Numbered from the stretch's first letter, positions 26,623-37,091 are shown. The stretch is 64,000 nt of DNA from Acetobacter orientalis (GCF_000963965.1 NZ_BAMX01000006.1:1-64000); one strand, 5' to 3'. A program made the numbers and translations. The notes: generated by a model from the letters alone, not told the origin.

Positions 26623-28899
26623 TTACAAAAAAGAAACCGGGTCAATATCGATATCAATACGGGCCCCTTTGCCCGGTTTAACCATGCTAAGCCAGCGGCG
26701 CAAAATGGGTTGTACGGCTATGGTGCGCCATGTGCGCAGTAAAATGCGGCGGCGGTGGCGGTTACGGAGCACCGCAATAGGGGCCGGTGCCGGGCCAAGC
26801 ACCTGTATGCCTTCACCGTAGGGGGCGGTGCGGCCTAGGTCTGCTGCGGTGGCGTCTGCTTCTTTTGCGTCTTCTGCGCTAATAATAAGGGCTGCCAGGC
26901 GGCCATAGGGCGGCCAAAAGCCGGGGCGGCGCTGGGCGGCTTCTTGTGCCATAAAGGCGTCAAAATCTCCCGACACAAGGGCCTGCATAACCGGGTGTTC
27001 TGGCGTATAGCTTTGCAGCAGCACCCGCCCCGGTGTGCTGGCACGCCCCGCACGCCCTGCAACTTGGTGCAGCAGTTGAATGGTGCGCTCACCCGCGCGC
27101 AGGTCACCCCCGCCAAGGCCTAGGTCTGCATCAACAATGCCAACAAGTGTTAAGTGTGGAAAGTGCCAGCCTTTGGCAACAATTTGCGTGCCAATAACCA
27201 GATCAACCTCCCTGCGGGAAATTTTGGCAACAGCTTCGGCTGTGGCGGCGGGGCCACCTAATGTGTCGCTGGCCATAACCAGAATGCGCGCATCGGGGAA
27301 AAGGTTTTTGGCTTCTTCTGTAATACGCTCAATACCGGGGCCAATGGCTGTCAGGCTTTCTTCTGCCCCGCAGGTGGGGCAGGTGGGGGGCATAGGCTCT
27401 GTATGGTCGCAGTAATGGCACGAGAGCATTTTTTTTGCTCGGTGCTCTACCAACCATGCGGTGCAGTGGGGGCATTCCATACGGTGGCCACAGGCCCGGC
27501 ACAGAGTAAGGGGGGCATAGCCACGGCGGTTAAGAAACAGCATGGCCTGCTCTTGCCGCTCAAACGTTGCGCTGAGTTGCTCTGTTAAAGCGGGGGAGAG
27601 AAAAAGCCCGCGTGGGGGTGGGTGGTCGCGCATGTCTAAAATGCGCGTTTCGGGCAAAGAGGCCCCGCCATGCCGAGAGGGCAAAATAAGGTGGCGGTAA
27701 CGGCCCGCCTCAACATTTGCTAAAGTTTCAAGGCTTGGTGTGGCCGACACCAACGCTATGGGAAAACCCGAAAGGCGGGCCCGTACCACGGCCATGTCGC
27801 GCGCGTTGTAAATAACGCCTTCTTCTTGCTTGAACAGGCTTTCGTGTTCTTCATCAACAATAATAAGGCCCAAATTATTAAAGGGCAAAAACAGGGCTGA
27901 ACGCGCACCAACCACCACAGTCGCACTGCCATTAGCTGCCGCGTGCCATGTAAGGCGGCGGGCACGTTGCCCAATTTCTGAATGCCAAATGGCGGGCTCT
28001 GTGCCAAAGCGGCGGGTAAAGCGCTGCATCCATTGGGCAGAAAGTGCAATTTCGGGTAATAAAACCAGCGCTTGCTTGCCTTGTTCTAGGCAGGCGGCAA
28101 TGGCTTCAAGGTAAATTTCGGTTTTGCCAGACCCGGTTACCCCTTCTAGCAAGGTTACGGAAAACTGGCCCTCTGCCACGGTGTTGCGCAGGGCGGCGGT
28201 GGCGGTGGCTTGCTCACCTTCTAACACCGGTAGGTTATGGTGTGGGTTAGGGGCGGCAAAGGGGCGCTCTGGCCCCAATTTAATGGCTTTAAGGGCTTTG
28301 GCATCGGCCAGCCCTTTCACCACGCCCGGCCCTACGTTGGCGGCGTTTGCAATGTCTGTTGTGGTGCGGGCTGTACCGTCTTGCAGCAGGTCGAGCACTT
28401 TTTGCCGGGCCGGGGTTAGGCGCACAGTGTCGGGTCTATTTTCAGCCAGTATCCAGCCCATGCTGGGGGTGGGTACGCCGCGCATATGTAAGCGTAGGGT
28501 CATGGCAAGTACCATGCCGGGTGGGGTTAAGGTGTAGGCGGCCACCCAGTCTATAAAATGGCGTAACTCGGCAGAAAGTGGGGGTAGGTCTAGCAATTCT
28601 GCCACGGGGCGCAGGCGGGCGGCTTCTACCGTGCGTTGGGGTGGGGGGGCAAAATCTGCTGGTAGGTTGGGGTTAGGCTCCCACACCACACCGGTTTCGC
28701 GCCTGCGGCCTAGGGGTACTACAACAACATCACCGGGGTTTAGTGGCATGTTTGGGGGGGCTGCGTAGTCAAACGGGCCAGCAAAGGGCATGGGCAGCAG
28801 CACGGAAACTCGCCGCCGTGCGGGTGCCGCAGGGGGGGCAGGTGCATCTGGCAACAAAGAAGAAAACAGGGCTGGCTCCATAGCTTTCTTTTTAGGCAC
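26623..28899 (-). CDS. priA: Primosomal replication helicase PriA
   Basis: 758-residue 3'-5' DNA helicase that reloads the replisome at stalled forks. Visible in order: an N-terminal DNA-binding domain, Walker A GVTGSGKTEIY, the Walker B/DEAH-type IIVDEEHESLFKQE, VSATPSLET, a zinc-binding insert with four CxxC pairs (LCRACG, CPHC, CHYC, CPTC) and IGTQIVAKGWHFPHLTLVG followed by QVAGRAGRA. The start taken is GTG at 28899; an ATG at 28881 is about equally likely. Divergent from xerC, an arrangement seen in other Alphaproteobacteria. Confidence 0.95.
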   Translation of the reverse strand: MPKKKAMEPALFSSLLPDAPAPPAAPARRRVSVLLPMPFAGPFDYAAPPNMPLNPGDVVVVPLGRRRETGVVWEPNPNLPADFAPPPQRTVEAARLRPVAELLDLPPLSAELRHFIDWVAAYTLTPPGMVLAMTLRLHMRGVPTPSMGWILAENRPDTVRLTPARQKVLDLLQDGTARTTTDIANAANVGPGVVKGLADAKALKAIKLGPERPFAAPNPHHNLPVLEGEQATATAALRNTVAEGQFSVTLLEGVTGSGKTEIYLEAIAACLEQGKQALVLLPEIALSAQWMQRFTRRFGTEPAIWHSEIGQRARRLTWHAAANGSATVVVGARSALFLPFNNLGLIIVDEEHESLFKQEEGVIYNARDMAVVRARLSGFPIALVSATPSLETLANVEAGRYRHLILPSRHGGASLPETRILDMRDHPPPRGLFLSPALTEQLSATFERQEQAMLFLNRRGYAPLTLCRACGHRMECPHCTAWLVEHRAKKMLSCHYCDHTEPMPPTCPTCGAEESLTAIGPGIERITEEAKNLFPDARILVMASDTLGGPAATAEAVAKISRREVDLVIGTQIVAKGWHFPHLTLVGIVDADLGLGGGDLRAGERTIQLLHQVAGRAGRASTPGRVLLQSYTPEHPVMQALVSGDFDAFMAQEAAQRRPGFWPPYGRLAALIISAEDAKEADATAADLGRTAPYGEGIQVLGPAPAPIAVLRNRHRRRILLRTWRTIAVQPILRRWLSMVKPGKGARIDIDIDPVSFL

Positions 28900-28997
28900 T
28901 CCAGCACCAGAAGAACAGTGCTTGCGTCATGTAAAAAACTCTGAACAAGTAACGGGTTGTTTCAGGGTAAGGTAAAAGTGGTAGCTGGGAGCCTTTT

Positions 28998-29957
28998 ATG
29001 ACAGCGCAAGAAGCGGTTCAGGCTTTTTTGACATGGATGGGGGCTGAGCGTCGGGCATCGCCCCTCACGCTTGAAGCTTACCAGCATGACCTGTCTCGTT
29101 TTATGGCGTTTATGGGGGAGCACCTTAATGGCCTGCCAGATATGGCGGGGCTTGCGCATATAAGCCTGCGCGACATGCGGGCATGGCTTGCACATGAGCA
29201 AGCGCAGGCAACCCTAGCCCCGGTGCGTAAAACCACGCCAGACCGGGCTGCGCGTACACGCTCGCGCCGTGTGTCTGCTGTGCGCTCGTTTTTTCGGTAT
29301 TTGGCGCGTAGGCATGGGGTAGAAAACGCGGCTGTAGGGCTATTGGCAACACCACGTACAAAAAAGCCACTGCCACGGCCGTTAAGCGTGCCAGATGCCA
29401 AAGCCGTACCAGAAGATATAGCCGACCTAGCCAACACAGACATGGCCAGCAGACGTGACGCCGCTTTATTTACCTTACTCTACGGGTGCGGCCTCCGTAT
29501 TTCAGAAGCTCTTGCGTTGAATATAGCAGACCTAAGCCCCATGCGGGGCAGCGGTGTGCTGCGTATTAAGGGTAAGGGTAATAAAGAGCGTTTGGTGCCT
29601 GTATTGGAGCATGTGCAAAAAGTGTTGGAAGGGTGGGTTAGGCTTCACCCAAGCCCTTTGGCTACGTCTCCTCTTTTTCCCGGTGTGCGGGGTAAACGGC
29701 TACAGGCAGGCATTGCACAAAAAGCCATGCGAGAGTGGCGGGCTATGGCGGGCTTGCCAGATCATGTAACCCCACATTCTCTACGGCATTCATTTGCCAC
29801 ACATCTTATGGAGGGCGGGGCAGATTTACGTGTTATTCAGGAACTTTTAGGCCATGCCAGCTTGTCGACCACCCAGCGCTATACCTTGGCAGATGAGGCC
29901 AGATTGTTAGACGTTTGGGCTAAGGCGCACCCTCGTGCCCATGTGGCCCATAAATAG
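28998..29957 (+). CDS. xerC: Tyrosine recombinase XerC
   Basis: 319-residue site-specific recombinase for chromosome dimer resolution with XerD. The SAM-like core-binding domain (about residues 5-95) precedes the catalytic domain with the full set of residues: R in YGCGLRISEALAL, K in IKGKGNKERLVPV, HSLRHSFATH (HxxR), LLGHASLSTTQRYT (H and the nucleophilic Y). GGGAG lies before the ATG. The priA neighbour supports a housekeeping Xer rather than a phage integrase. Confidence 0.92.
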   Translation: MTAQEAVQAFLTWMGAERRASPLTLEAYQHDLSRFMAFMGEHLNGLPDMAGLAHISLRDMRAWLAHEQAQATLAPVRKTTPDRAARTRSRRVSAVRSFFRYLARRHGVENAAVGLLATPRTKKPLPRPLSVPDAKAVPEDIADLANTDMASRRDAALFTLLYGCGLRISEALALNIADLSPMRGSGVLRIKGKGNKERLVPVLEHVQKVLEGWVRLHPSPLATSPLFPGVRGKRLQAGIAQKAMREWRAMAGLPDHVTPHSLRHSFATHLMEGGADLRVIQELLGHASLSTTQRYTLADEARLLDVWAKAHPRAHVAHK

Positions 29958-30086
29958 GGGGCAGCGCCAACTCTCAGCCTTGGTTGTGCTTACACACCCT
30001 TTTTACGTTTGAAGGCGTTGGTTTTGTAGAGTGCCAACACAACATGGTGGTTACACAGTGGCGTGTTCAGCCATAAAAAGGCTTAG

Positions 30087-31130
<1,044 letters not shown>

Positions 31131-31134
31131 TCTG

Positions 31135-32076
31135 ATGCGGGTATTGTCCTTATTTTTTGGGTGTGTCGGTTTATTAGGTGTTACGGCCCTTGCTCACCCA
31201 ATAAGTGTGCAGGCGGCGGAGGGTAATTGCCAGCCCAAGCTGTTGGCCCATGTGCCCTTGCGTAACGATGCTGGTTTTTTAAGTAGCCCTGTTAGTATAG
31301 ATGGCCATTCTGCCAGCATGATTATTGATACAGGGTCTGAGGGGAGCCTTATCTCTCCCAGCGGTGCAGAGGCATTTGGCCTGCAACTAGACCCCGCCAT
31401 TAACACGGTTATGCAGGGTACAGGTGGTGGGCAAAAAGTGGTGCCCAACGTTATTGTGCGGTCTTTACAAATAGGGGCTGCCCGTAGCGGCATGTTTTCT
31501 ATTGCTGTGGGGTCTTTACCCGGCAAGCCACCCGTGCAGCCCCCCATAGAAGGGCTGATTGGTGGCGATGTACTAACCCATTACGATGTAGAGTTTAACG
31601 TAGCAGAAGGCTGGATGAACCTTTGGGCGCCCACTCCAGCCGCCAATGCCGCCTGCGGTGGCCCGCAAGGGTGGAATGCCATTTACCGGGCTCTGCCCAT
31701 GCAGTTTGATGGGCGGCGTGTTTCTATTGCTGTGGTTTTAAATGGGCATACGCTTAAAGCCTTGGTTGATAGCGGCGCACGCTCGCGCATTGTGGCGCAG
31801 AGTGTCGTGGCACGCCTTGGCGTATCTGAGCAAACATTGGCAGCAGACCCTGGCGGCCTAACCAATGGTGTTGACGGGCGGCAACAGGTCTACCATTGGC
31901 ACCAGTTTAAAACCCTGCAATACGGTTTGGAAGAAGAGAAAAACCCGGTGCTAACCGTAGCCCCGCTGCATGATGTAGCCGATATGCTACTTGGCTCAGA
32001 CTGGTTTGCGGCCCACAGGGTTTGGATTTCTTACCAGACAGGCAAGCTCTATGTTATGCCCGCACGAAAACGGTAG
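31135..32076 (+). CDS. Two-domain retropepsin-like secreted aspartyl protease
   Basis: 313 residues with a signal peptide (LSLFFGCVGLLGVTALAHPISVQA). Two retropepsin-like halves follow: the first with SMIIDTGSEGSLISPSGAEAFGL (DTG) and GLIGGDVLTHYDVEFN, the second with KALVDSGARSRIVAQSVVARLGV (DSG) and MLLGSDWFAAHRVWIS. Each half carries the catalytic triplet and the later hydrophobic-GG/GSD closing motif, so the single chain could form a complete pepsin-like active site. Periplasmic location follows from the signal peptide. It is four bases after pip and likely co-transcribed. Proteolytic activity is inferred only. Confidence 0.75.
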   Translation: MRVLSLFFGCVGLLGVTALAHPISVQAAEGNCQPKLLAHVPLRNDAGFLSSPVSIDGHSASMIIDTGSEGSLISPSGAEAFGLQLDPAINTVMQGTGGGQKVVPNVIVRSLQIGAARSGMFSIAVGSLPGKPPVQPPIEGLIGGDVLTHYDVEFNVAEGWMNLWAPTPAANAACGGPQGWNAIYRALPMQFDGRRVSIAVVLNGHTLKALVDSGARSRIVAQSVVARLGVSEQTLAADPGGLTNGVDGRQQVYHWHQFKTLQYGLEEEKNPVLTVAPLHDVADMLLGSDWFAAHRVWISYQTGKLYVMPARKR

Positions 32077-32221
32077 AACTTAAACTATTTTGTACAGCAG
32101 CATGTTTTCAAATTTTTATAAAATGCAAATGCGAGGGTGTTAGAGTATTTTTGTAACTGGATAGCACGGTTTTACAAACACAAAACTGTCGTATCAGGAT
32201 CAAAAGGGGGGATGCTTACCG

Positions 32222-32252
32222 GCTTATAACAGTATGCCAGACAGTTATAAGC
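32222..32252. repeat. 9-bp inverted repeat
   Basis: Arms GCTTATAAC (32222-32230) and GTTATAAGC (32244-32252), perfect, 13-base loop. No T-run follows on either strand. Could be a regulatory dyad or part of a small RNA; function unknown. Confidence 0.45.
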
Positions 32253-32321
32253 GAGCCTTGAAATGACTTTTGATGCTATTGATAAAAAATAGTGCTCATA
32301 AAATCTATTTTTGCAATACAA

Positions 32322-32356
32322 GGCTGGAGCCAGTGTTATAAAAGCTGGCTCCAGCC
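32322..32356. terminator. 12-bp inverted repeat, possible terminator
   Basis: Arms GGCTGGAGCCAG and CTGGCTCCAGCC, perfect, with an 11-base AT-rich loop. It sits between the convergent retropepsin-like gene and the small secreted protein. There is no clear U-tract on either side, so factor-dependent or stabilising function is equally possible. Confidence 0.5.
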
Positions 32357-32402
32357 ATTGTGTAGGTTTTAGAGTGCTAAAACCTTATAAGCCGTGTTAG
32401 GC

Positions 32403-32918
32403 TTATTCGCCTTTCAGGCGGGTGTTGCACTGGCTGTAATAGCCACCACCTTTTTGGATCCATTTAAGAGCACCATTGCCGCCATTGGCTTTATTGGTGT
32501 TGTACTGGTCAAGGCAGGTTTTCATGCGGGCTTTACCAGCAGACAATTTTTCATACTGGCTTGCAACAGCGGTCGGGAACACAACGCCAGCCGTGCTTGC
32601 GGCAGGTGCGGTGGCTGCTGCTGCGGGTTTGCTGGCTTCTGGGGCGGTTGTGGTGCTGGCAACGGTTGGCTTGTCTGCCTTGGCGGGTGTTGCAGGCTCA
32701 GACGGTGCAGTTGCTTCGGTTTTTGCAGCGGCGGCTGTATCACAGCTTGCAGCTTTAAATTCTTTGTAGCTTTGGCCGTTTAAGGTACCTGCTTTACGGG
32801 CAGCGGCAAAGTTCTGGTGGCATTCTTTAGCGCTCAGGGCGTGGGCTGCCGGGGCTGAAAGTGCCGTAGCGCAACTAAGAGCCAGAGTAGCCAGCATAAT
32901 ACGGGCAGAAGATTTCAT
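32403..32918 (-). CDS. Small secreted protein with paired cysteine motifs
   Basis: 171 residues. A signal peptide (IMLATLALSCATALSAPAAHA) precedes two short cysteine-bearing modules joined by a long Ala/Pro/Thr/Lys linker (about residues 65-115). The first module is KECHQNFAAARKAGTLNGQSYKEFKAASC; the second is MKTCLDQYNTNKANGGNGALKWIQKGGGYYSQC. Each has two cysteines about 27-30 residues apart. Similar cysteine-spaced, alanine-rich periplasmic proteins are common in Alphaproteobacteria without assigned function. Linker is of the low-complexity type seen in cell-wall-spanning or periplasmic proteins. Confidence 0.7.
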   Translation of the reverse strand: MKSSARIMLATLALSCATALSAPAAHALSAKECHQNFAAARKAGTLNGQSYKEFKAASCDTAAAAKTEATAPSEPATPAKADKPTVASTTTAPEASKPAAAATAPAASTAGVVFPTAVASQYEKLSAGKARMKTCLDQYNTNKANGGNGALKWIQKGGGYYSQCNTRLKGE

Positions 32919-33481
32919 ACTGGTAAAACCTTATTCCGATCAGGGCGACCTAAACGGCCCATGCCGCCGTGCCCTGACTCTGTTCACTTTTGGACAATAA
33001 GCATAAGTGAGCCGATATAAAAGAGGAACACGCGGCCTAAACCAGAGAAACGATTTCTTTTAACATAAAACAGCGTTTAATACTGGGCTATAGTATGAGC
33101 ACGTAAAGGGGTTTTACCTAAGAGGCCGCCCTAAAAGAGGGGTGAACGCTCAATGCTGCATTTTTACGCTTAAAGAGCAGGGCTTTTTTGCAAGAGAAAA
33201 GAGTGTGGAGGTTTGTGGGGTATTTACTATGGCGGTAAGCAGCCAGTTTTTACATGCCCCGTAGGCACAACTTCAAAAGCATAAAGTTTACGGGTGTTAG
33301 GGGCAGGGCAGGAGAATTTGTAACCAAAAATGGCCCTGTTGCTGCTGGTTTAGTACAAAACAGCAGATTTTAGGCGCACCAGCGTAACTTTGTTCTAGCC
33401 ACCATACTGTTAAAGCCTGCTGTTGCTGTTGCTGTTGTGCTTTGGGCTGTCTGGCTGGGTGATAAAACCCGGTTTTACGGT
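32919..33481. other. Long intergenic region, no gene seen
   Basis: About 560 bases without a supported coding region. It includes a short trinucleotide-like run (CTGTTG repeated three times near 33419-33437) and a hairpin-prone stretch around 33340-33370 (CTGCTG...CAGCAG). The left end must contain the promoter of the small secreted protein gene. A small RNA cannot be excluded. Confidence 0.5.
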
Positions 33482-33496
33482 GGGGGTGTAGCCCCC
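33482..33496. terminator. GC hairpin abutting LysR gene
   Basis: GGGGG-TGTAG-CCCCC directly after the stop of the LysR gene on the minus strand. The stem is short and the minus strand lacks a T-run behind it, while TTTATT follows on the plus strand. Weak candidate. Confidence 0.35.
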
Positions 33497-33497
33497 T

Positions 33498-34391
33498 TTA
33501 TTGTGTAGCCTGTTGGTTACGCAACATGGCCAAAAAAGCATTGGCCGCGTGTGTGGGGCGGCGTTCTTTATGGTGCAAAACTTTAAAATGACGGGCTGGC
33601 AGGTCAAACTTTAGGGGTATTACTGTGTGTGCCTCTAAAGCAGATTTCACCACATACTCAGAAAGCCCAGCAATACCAATGCCGTTTTGGGCAGCGTTGA
33701 GCACGGCCTCGTTAGAAGGCAGGGTCATGCTTATGTGTAATGCGTGGGCGGGGCAGCCTGCTTTTGCCAGTGTTTTTTCTAGGCTGGAGCGGGTGCCTGA
33801 GCCTTGCTCACGGGCAACCCAATGGGCTTGTATAAGGTCTTGGGGGGTAATGTGGTGTTGTTTGCCTAACGGGTGGTTGGGGGCGGCTATGAGGGTTAAT
33901 TTGTCTTGCCCAATGTTTTCTTGCGTGAGCAGGGGGTAAGAGACAGCGCCTTCTATAAACCCTAGCTCACAAGCGCCTTGCAGGGTTGCCTCCGCAACGT
34001 CTTTGGTGTTGCCGCTTTGAATGTCTATGGCAATGTTGGGGTAGAGCGTATGAAAACGCGCCAGATAACGCGGCAGCCAGTAGCTCACAATCGTTTGGCT
34101 GGCCTGCACCCGCAAAGTGCCAGCGTTCAAGCCGTTTAGGTCTGCTAATAAGGTTTCTGCTTGCATGGCGCGGGCCATAACGGCCCGGGCTTCCACCAAA
34201 AAAAGCTGGCCGTAACTGTTAAGCACAATACCACGCCCCACGCGGTCAAACAGTTTAAGGGCGTGTTGCTCTTCTAAGGCAGCAATGGCGTTGCTTACGG
34301 CAGATTGGGTTAGGTTTAAAAAGCGGGCCGCAGCCGTAACATGCTGTCGCTCTGCTACGGCAATAAAAATGCGCAATTGCTCTAGGGTCAT
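33498..34391 (-). CDS. LysR-family regulator (YeiE-like)
   Basis: 297-residue LysR-type regulator. The N-terminal winged helix is clear (MTLEQLRIFIAVAERQHVTAAARFLNLTQSAVSNAIAALEEQ), followed by a type 2 periplasmic-binding-like effector domain. It is divergent from a YeiH-family transporter gene with about 100 bases between starts, the usual layout in which the regulator controls the transporter. E. coli YeiE/YeiH pairs share this order. The effector is not known; sulfite or another sulfur/CO2-related signal has been suggested for relatives. Confidence 0.88.
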   Translation of the reverse strand: MTLEQLRIFIAVAERQHVTAAARFLNLTQSAVSNAIAALEEQHALKLFDRVGRGIVLNSYGQLFLVEARAVMARAMQAETLLADLNGLNAGTLRVQASQTIVSYWLPRYLARFHTLYPNIAIDIQSGNTKDVAEATLQGACELGFIEGAVSYPLLTQENIGQDKLTLIAAPNHPLGKQHHITPQDLIQAHWVAREQGSGTRSSLEKTLAKAGCPAHALHISMTLPSNEAVLNAAQNGIGIAGLSEYVVKSALEAHTVIPLKFDLPARHFKVLHHKERRPTHAANAFLAMLRNQQATQ

Positions 34392-34489
34392 TAATCAATC
34401 TCTTTTTTAGATTAATATGATAATTATAATCCGTTAGAAGTATTAATAGCAAGTGGTCATGGTGTGCCTGCACAATAAAGAGCAGGCTT

Positions 34490-35620
34490 ATGCAAACCTT
34501 TAAAACACAACCAACACAAAGAGTTTTGGCCGCTAATAGGGCGCTGCTGGGCCAGTGGGGTGTGTCTGGTTTGCATACCGTAAAACGGTTGGCGCCGGGC
34601 GTTGCGTTGTGTCTTGCCGTAAGTGGTTTGGCTTATGGCGCTGCGCAGTTAGAGCAAATGTTTTTTGGCAATATGTGGCTAGAGCAACTGGTGTTGGCCA
34701 TTATTATAGGGGCCATTGTGCGCAACGCGGTGCCGCTTGGGGCTGCAACACAGTGCGGTATTAATTTTTGTGCCAAACAGGTGCTCGATGTTGCGGTTAT
34801 GCTGTTGGGCTGCGCTGTAAGCACGCAGGTTCTGCTAAGCGCTGGCGCAGGTTTGCCTTTGGGTATTGCCGGTTTTGTGGTGCTGGCAATTTTTGCGTCT
34901 TATGGTCTTGGGCGGTTGTTTGGCTTGCCACAGCAGTTGGCTCTACTTATTGCGTGCGGCAATGCCATTTGCGGTAATTCTGCCATTGCAGCGGTGGCCC
35001 CGGTTATTCGCGCCAGGGGGGAGGACGTCGCCGCAGCAATTTCTTTCACTGCCCTGCTTGGTGTGCTGTTGGTACTCGTATTACCAGTATGTGCCCCGCT
35101 CTTTCATATGCATGGCGTGCACTATGGGGCGTTAGCTGGGTTAACTGTGTATGCGGTGCCCCAAGTTTTGGCGGCAACAGCGGGGGTAGGGGCGGTTGCA
35201 GTGCAGTTTGGCACACTGGTTAAACTAACCCGTGTGCTCATGTTGGGGCCTGTGGTTTTGGTGTTGGCTTTAATCACCCATAAAGCACAGCAGGCTGCTG
35301 CCCATACCCCGAGTGTCGCTGGTCAAATGCTACAGCCCAATACCAAACCCTTTGTAGTCGGGCAGTTTGTCCCTTGGTTTATTGTGGGCTTTTTGGTGCT
35401 GGCAGCGCTGCGGTCTTTTAACCTGTTGCCTTTGGTGTGTGTGCCCATTGCAGCACATGTGAGCACCGTTTTGACCGTATTGGCCATGGCAGCTTTGGGG
35501 TTAAGCACAAACCTGCGTGCGGTTGCAAAGTGTGGCGTGCGGGTAAGTGTGGTGGTTCTGCTTTCTCTTATTTTACTGGTTTTGGCTGGGTTCGGGTTTA
35601 TTGCGCTGTTTGGGTTGTAA
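34490..35620 (+). CDS. YeiH/UPF0324 family putative sulfate exporter
   Basis: 376-residue inner-membrane protein with about ten hydrophobic segments. UPF0324 marks include LEQLVLAIIIGAIVRNAVPLG, ASYGLGRLFGLPQQLALLIACGNAICGNSAIAAVAPVI, and LAMAALGLSTNLRAVAKCG. Family members are annotated as putative sulfate exporters on limited evidence. The divergent LysR gene is the likely regulator. Starts at ATG 34490. Confidence 0.88.
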   Translation: MQTFKTQPTQRVLAANRALLGQWGVSGLHTVKRLAPGVALCLAVSGLAYGAAQLEQMFFGNMWLEQLVLAIIIGAIVRNAVPLGAATQCGINFCAKQVLDVAVMLLGCAVSTQVLLSAGAGLPLGIAGFVVLAIFASYGLGRLFGLPQQLALLIACGNAICGNSAIAAVAPVIRARGEDVAAAISFTALLGVLLVLVLPVCAPLFHMHGVHYGALAGLTVYAVPQVLAATAGVGAVAVQFGTLVKLTRVLMLGPVVLVLALITHKAQQAAAHTPSVAGQMLQPNTKPFVVGQFVPWFIVGFLVLAALRSFNLLPLVCVPIAAHVSTVLTVLAMAALGLSTNLRAVAKCGVRVSVVVLLSLILLVLAGFGFIALFGL

Positions 35621-35634
35621 GGGGCGTTTACACT

Positions 35635-35666
35635 AAAAAACCCACCCCACAGTAAAGTGGGGTGGG
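35635..35666 (-). terminator. Strong terminator of amtB
   Basis: On the minus strand CCCACCCCAC, a six-base loop, GTGGGGTGGG and then six T residues. It lies 30 bases beyond the amtB stop and just after the convergent YeiH gene. Confidence 0.92.
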
Positions 35667-35696
35667 CCAGAAACAGCCAAAAGGGTAAAGGCTATT

Positions 35697-37091
35697 TTAG
35701 TTAATACGCTCACCATGCAAGGACATATCAAGCCCTTCCAGTTCCTGATCTGTGCTGACACGCAGGCCAATGGTCATATCAATAACTTTGAGCAGCACAA
35801 AAGAGATAGCGCCACACCAGATAATGGTCACAATAACAGCCTCGGCCTGCACCATGAGCTGGTGCAAAGAGCCCACAATGCCGGTTGGGTTGGCATCTGT
35901 TGCGGAAAGGGGGCCGTAGGCAAAAATGCCGGTAAGGAGTGCCCCTACAATACCGCCTACGCCGTGCACGCCAAAGGCGTCCAAGCTGTCATCGTAACCG
36001 AGCAGGTGTTTGAGAGAGGTCGCGCTCCAAAAACACACAGCGCCAGTAATAAGCCCAATAAGCAATGCACTGCCGGGCAGCACAAACCCTGCGGCAGGGG
36101 TAATGGCCACAAGGCCACCAACAGCGCCAGAAATAACACCTAGCACAGTGGGCTTGCCAGAGCGCAGCCATTCAACCAGCATCCAAGAGACACCAGCACC
36201 AGCTGCGGCAATTTGAGTGGTAACAACGGCCATACCTGCACGGCCGTTAGCCCCAATGGCAGAGCCACCGTTAAAGCCAAACCAGCCGACCCACAGCAGA
36301 GAAGCCCCAATAATGGCGTAGGTCAGATTAAAGGGGGAGAGGTCGTCTTGGCCAAAGCCTTTACGCTTGCCCAACACCAAGGCGCAAACAAGGCCAGCAA
36401 TACCGGCGTTAATATGCACAACCGTACCGCCAGCAAAGTCTGCTGTGCCAAGGCCAGCCAACCAGCCGATAGGGCTCCAGACCCAGTGGGCTATAGGGGC
36501 ATAGACCACCAAAGACCAAATGATGGAGAAAATGCACATAGCGCTAAACTTCATGCGCTCTGCATACGCGCCGGAGATTAGGGCCGGGGTAATAATGGCA
36601 AAGGTCATCTGGAACATCATGAAGATGCTCTCAGGAATGGTCATGGTTGTGGCATTGGGGGAGTCGGCCCCCAACGTAAAGGCCACATCTGCACCGTTGT
36701 GAATATGTGCCCCAAGCCCATTAAGAAAAATACGAGACAACCCGCCCAGCCACGGGGTGCCCGTGGTAAAGGCCAGAGAATAACCCGCTACCATCCAGAC
36801 AATGGACATAATGCAGCACAGCGCAAACGACTGCATGAGGGTAGCCAGCACGTTTTTTTTACGCACCATACCCGCATAAAACAGGGCCAAACCGGGAATG
36901 GTCATCATGAGCACAAAGGCAGTGCTGACCAGCATCCATGCTGTGTCGCCACTGTCTATGGCGGGGGCGGTGTCGGCCGCGTGCGCCAGTGCGGGTGAAA
37001 AAAGAAGTGCTGCACCACCAAGCGCTGCGGCACCAGTTTTAGCGTTAAAACCGCCTAAGCCAGACGGAACCAGACAAGACCGCGAGGTCAT
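35697..37091 (-). CDS. amtB: Ammonium transporter AmtB
   Basis: 464-residue ammonium channel with a cleavable signal peptide (AALGGAALLFSPALAHA) and eleven membrane helices. The twin pore histidines lie in DFAGGTVVHINAGIAG and DDSLDAFGVHGVGG; the FYAGMVRKKNVL and YAERMKFSA motifs are typical. GGGGAG lies upstream of the ATG at 37091; the open frame extends a further 107 codons upstream without homology. A PII protein gene normally precedes amtB directly; here it is 3 kb away, past three unrelated genes on the same strand (see glnK). Confidence 0.95.
   Translation of the reverse strand: MTSRSCLVPSGLGGFNAKTGAAALGGAALLFSPALAHAADTAPAIDSGDTAWMLVSTAFVLMMTIPGLALFYAGMVRKKNVLATLMQSFALCCIMSIVWMVAGYSLAFTTGTPWLGGLSRIFLNGLGAHIHNGADVAFTLGADSPNATTMTIPESIFMMFQMTFAIITPALISGAYAERMKFSAMCIFSIIWSLVVYAPIAHWVWSPIGWLAGLGTADFAGGTVVHINAGIAGLVCALVLGKRKGFGQDDLSPFNLTYAIIGASLLWVGWFGFNGGSAIGANGRAGMAVVTTQIAAAGAGVSWMLVEWLRSGKPTVLGVISGAVGGLVAITPAAGFVLPGSALLIGLITGAVCFWSATSLKHLLGYDDSLDAFGVHGVGGIVGALLTGIFAYGPLSATDANPTGIVGSLHQLMVQAEAVIVTIIWCGAISFVLLKVIDMTIGLRVSTDQELEGLDMSLHGERIN

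Larger units (their letters stand above)
32077..32402. other. Intergenic, AT-rich, two inverted repeats
   Basis: No gene seen. The stretch lies between two convergent genes. It contains a nine-base inverted repeat (32222-32252) and a twelve-base one (32322-32356), listed separately. The left half is AT-rich. Confidence 0.6.

Noticed and set aside
28998..29957. Mobile-element integrase
   Set aside because: The gene is xerC: it pairs divergently with priA, has normal base composition and no flanking att-like repeats.
33419..33437. CTGTTG short repeat
   Set aside because: Only three units and partly degenerate. Too short to call a variable repeat.
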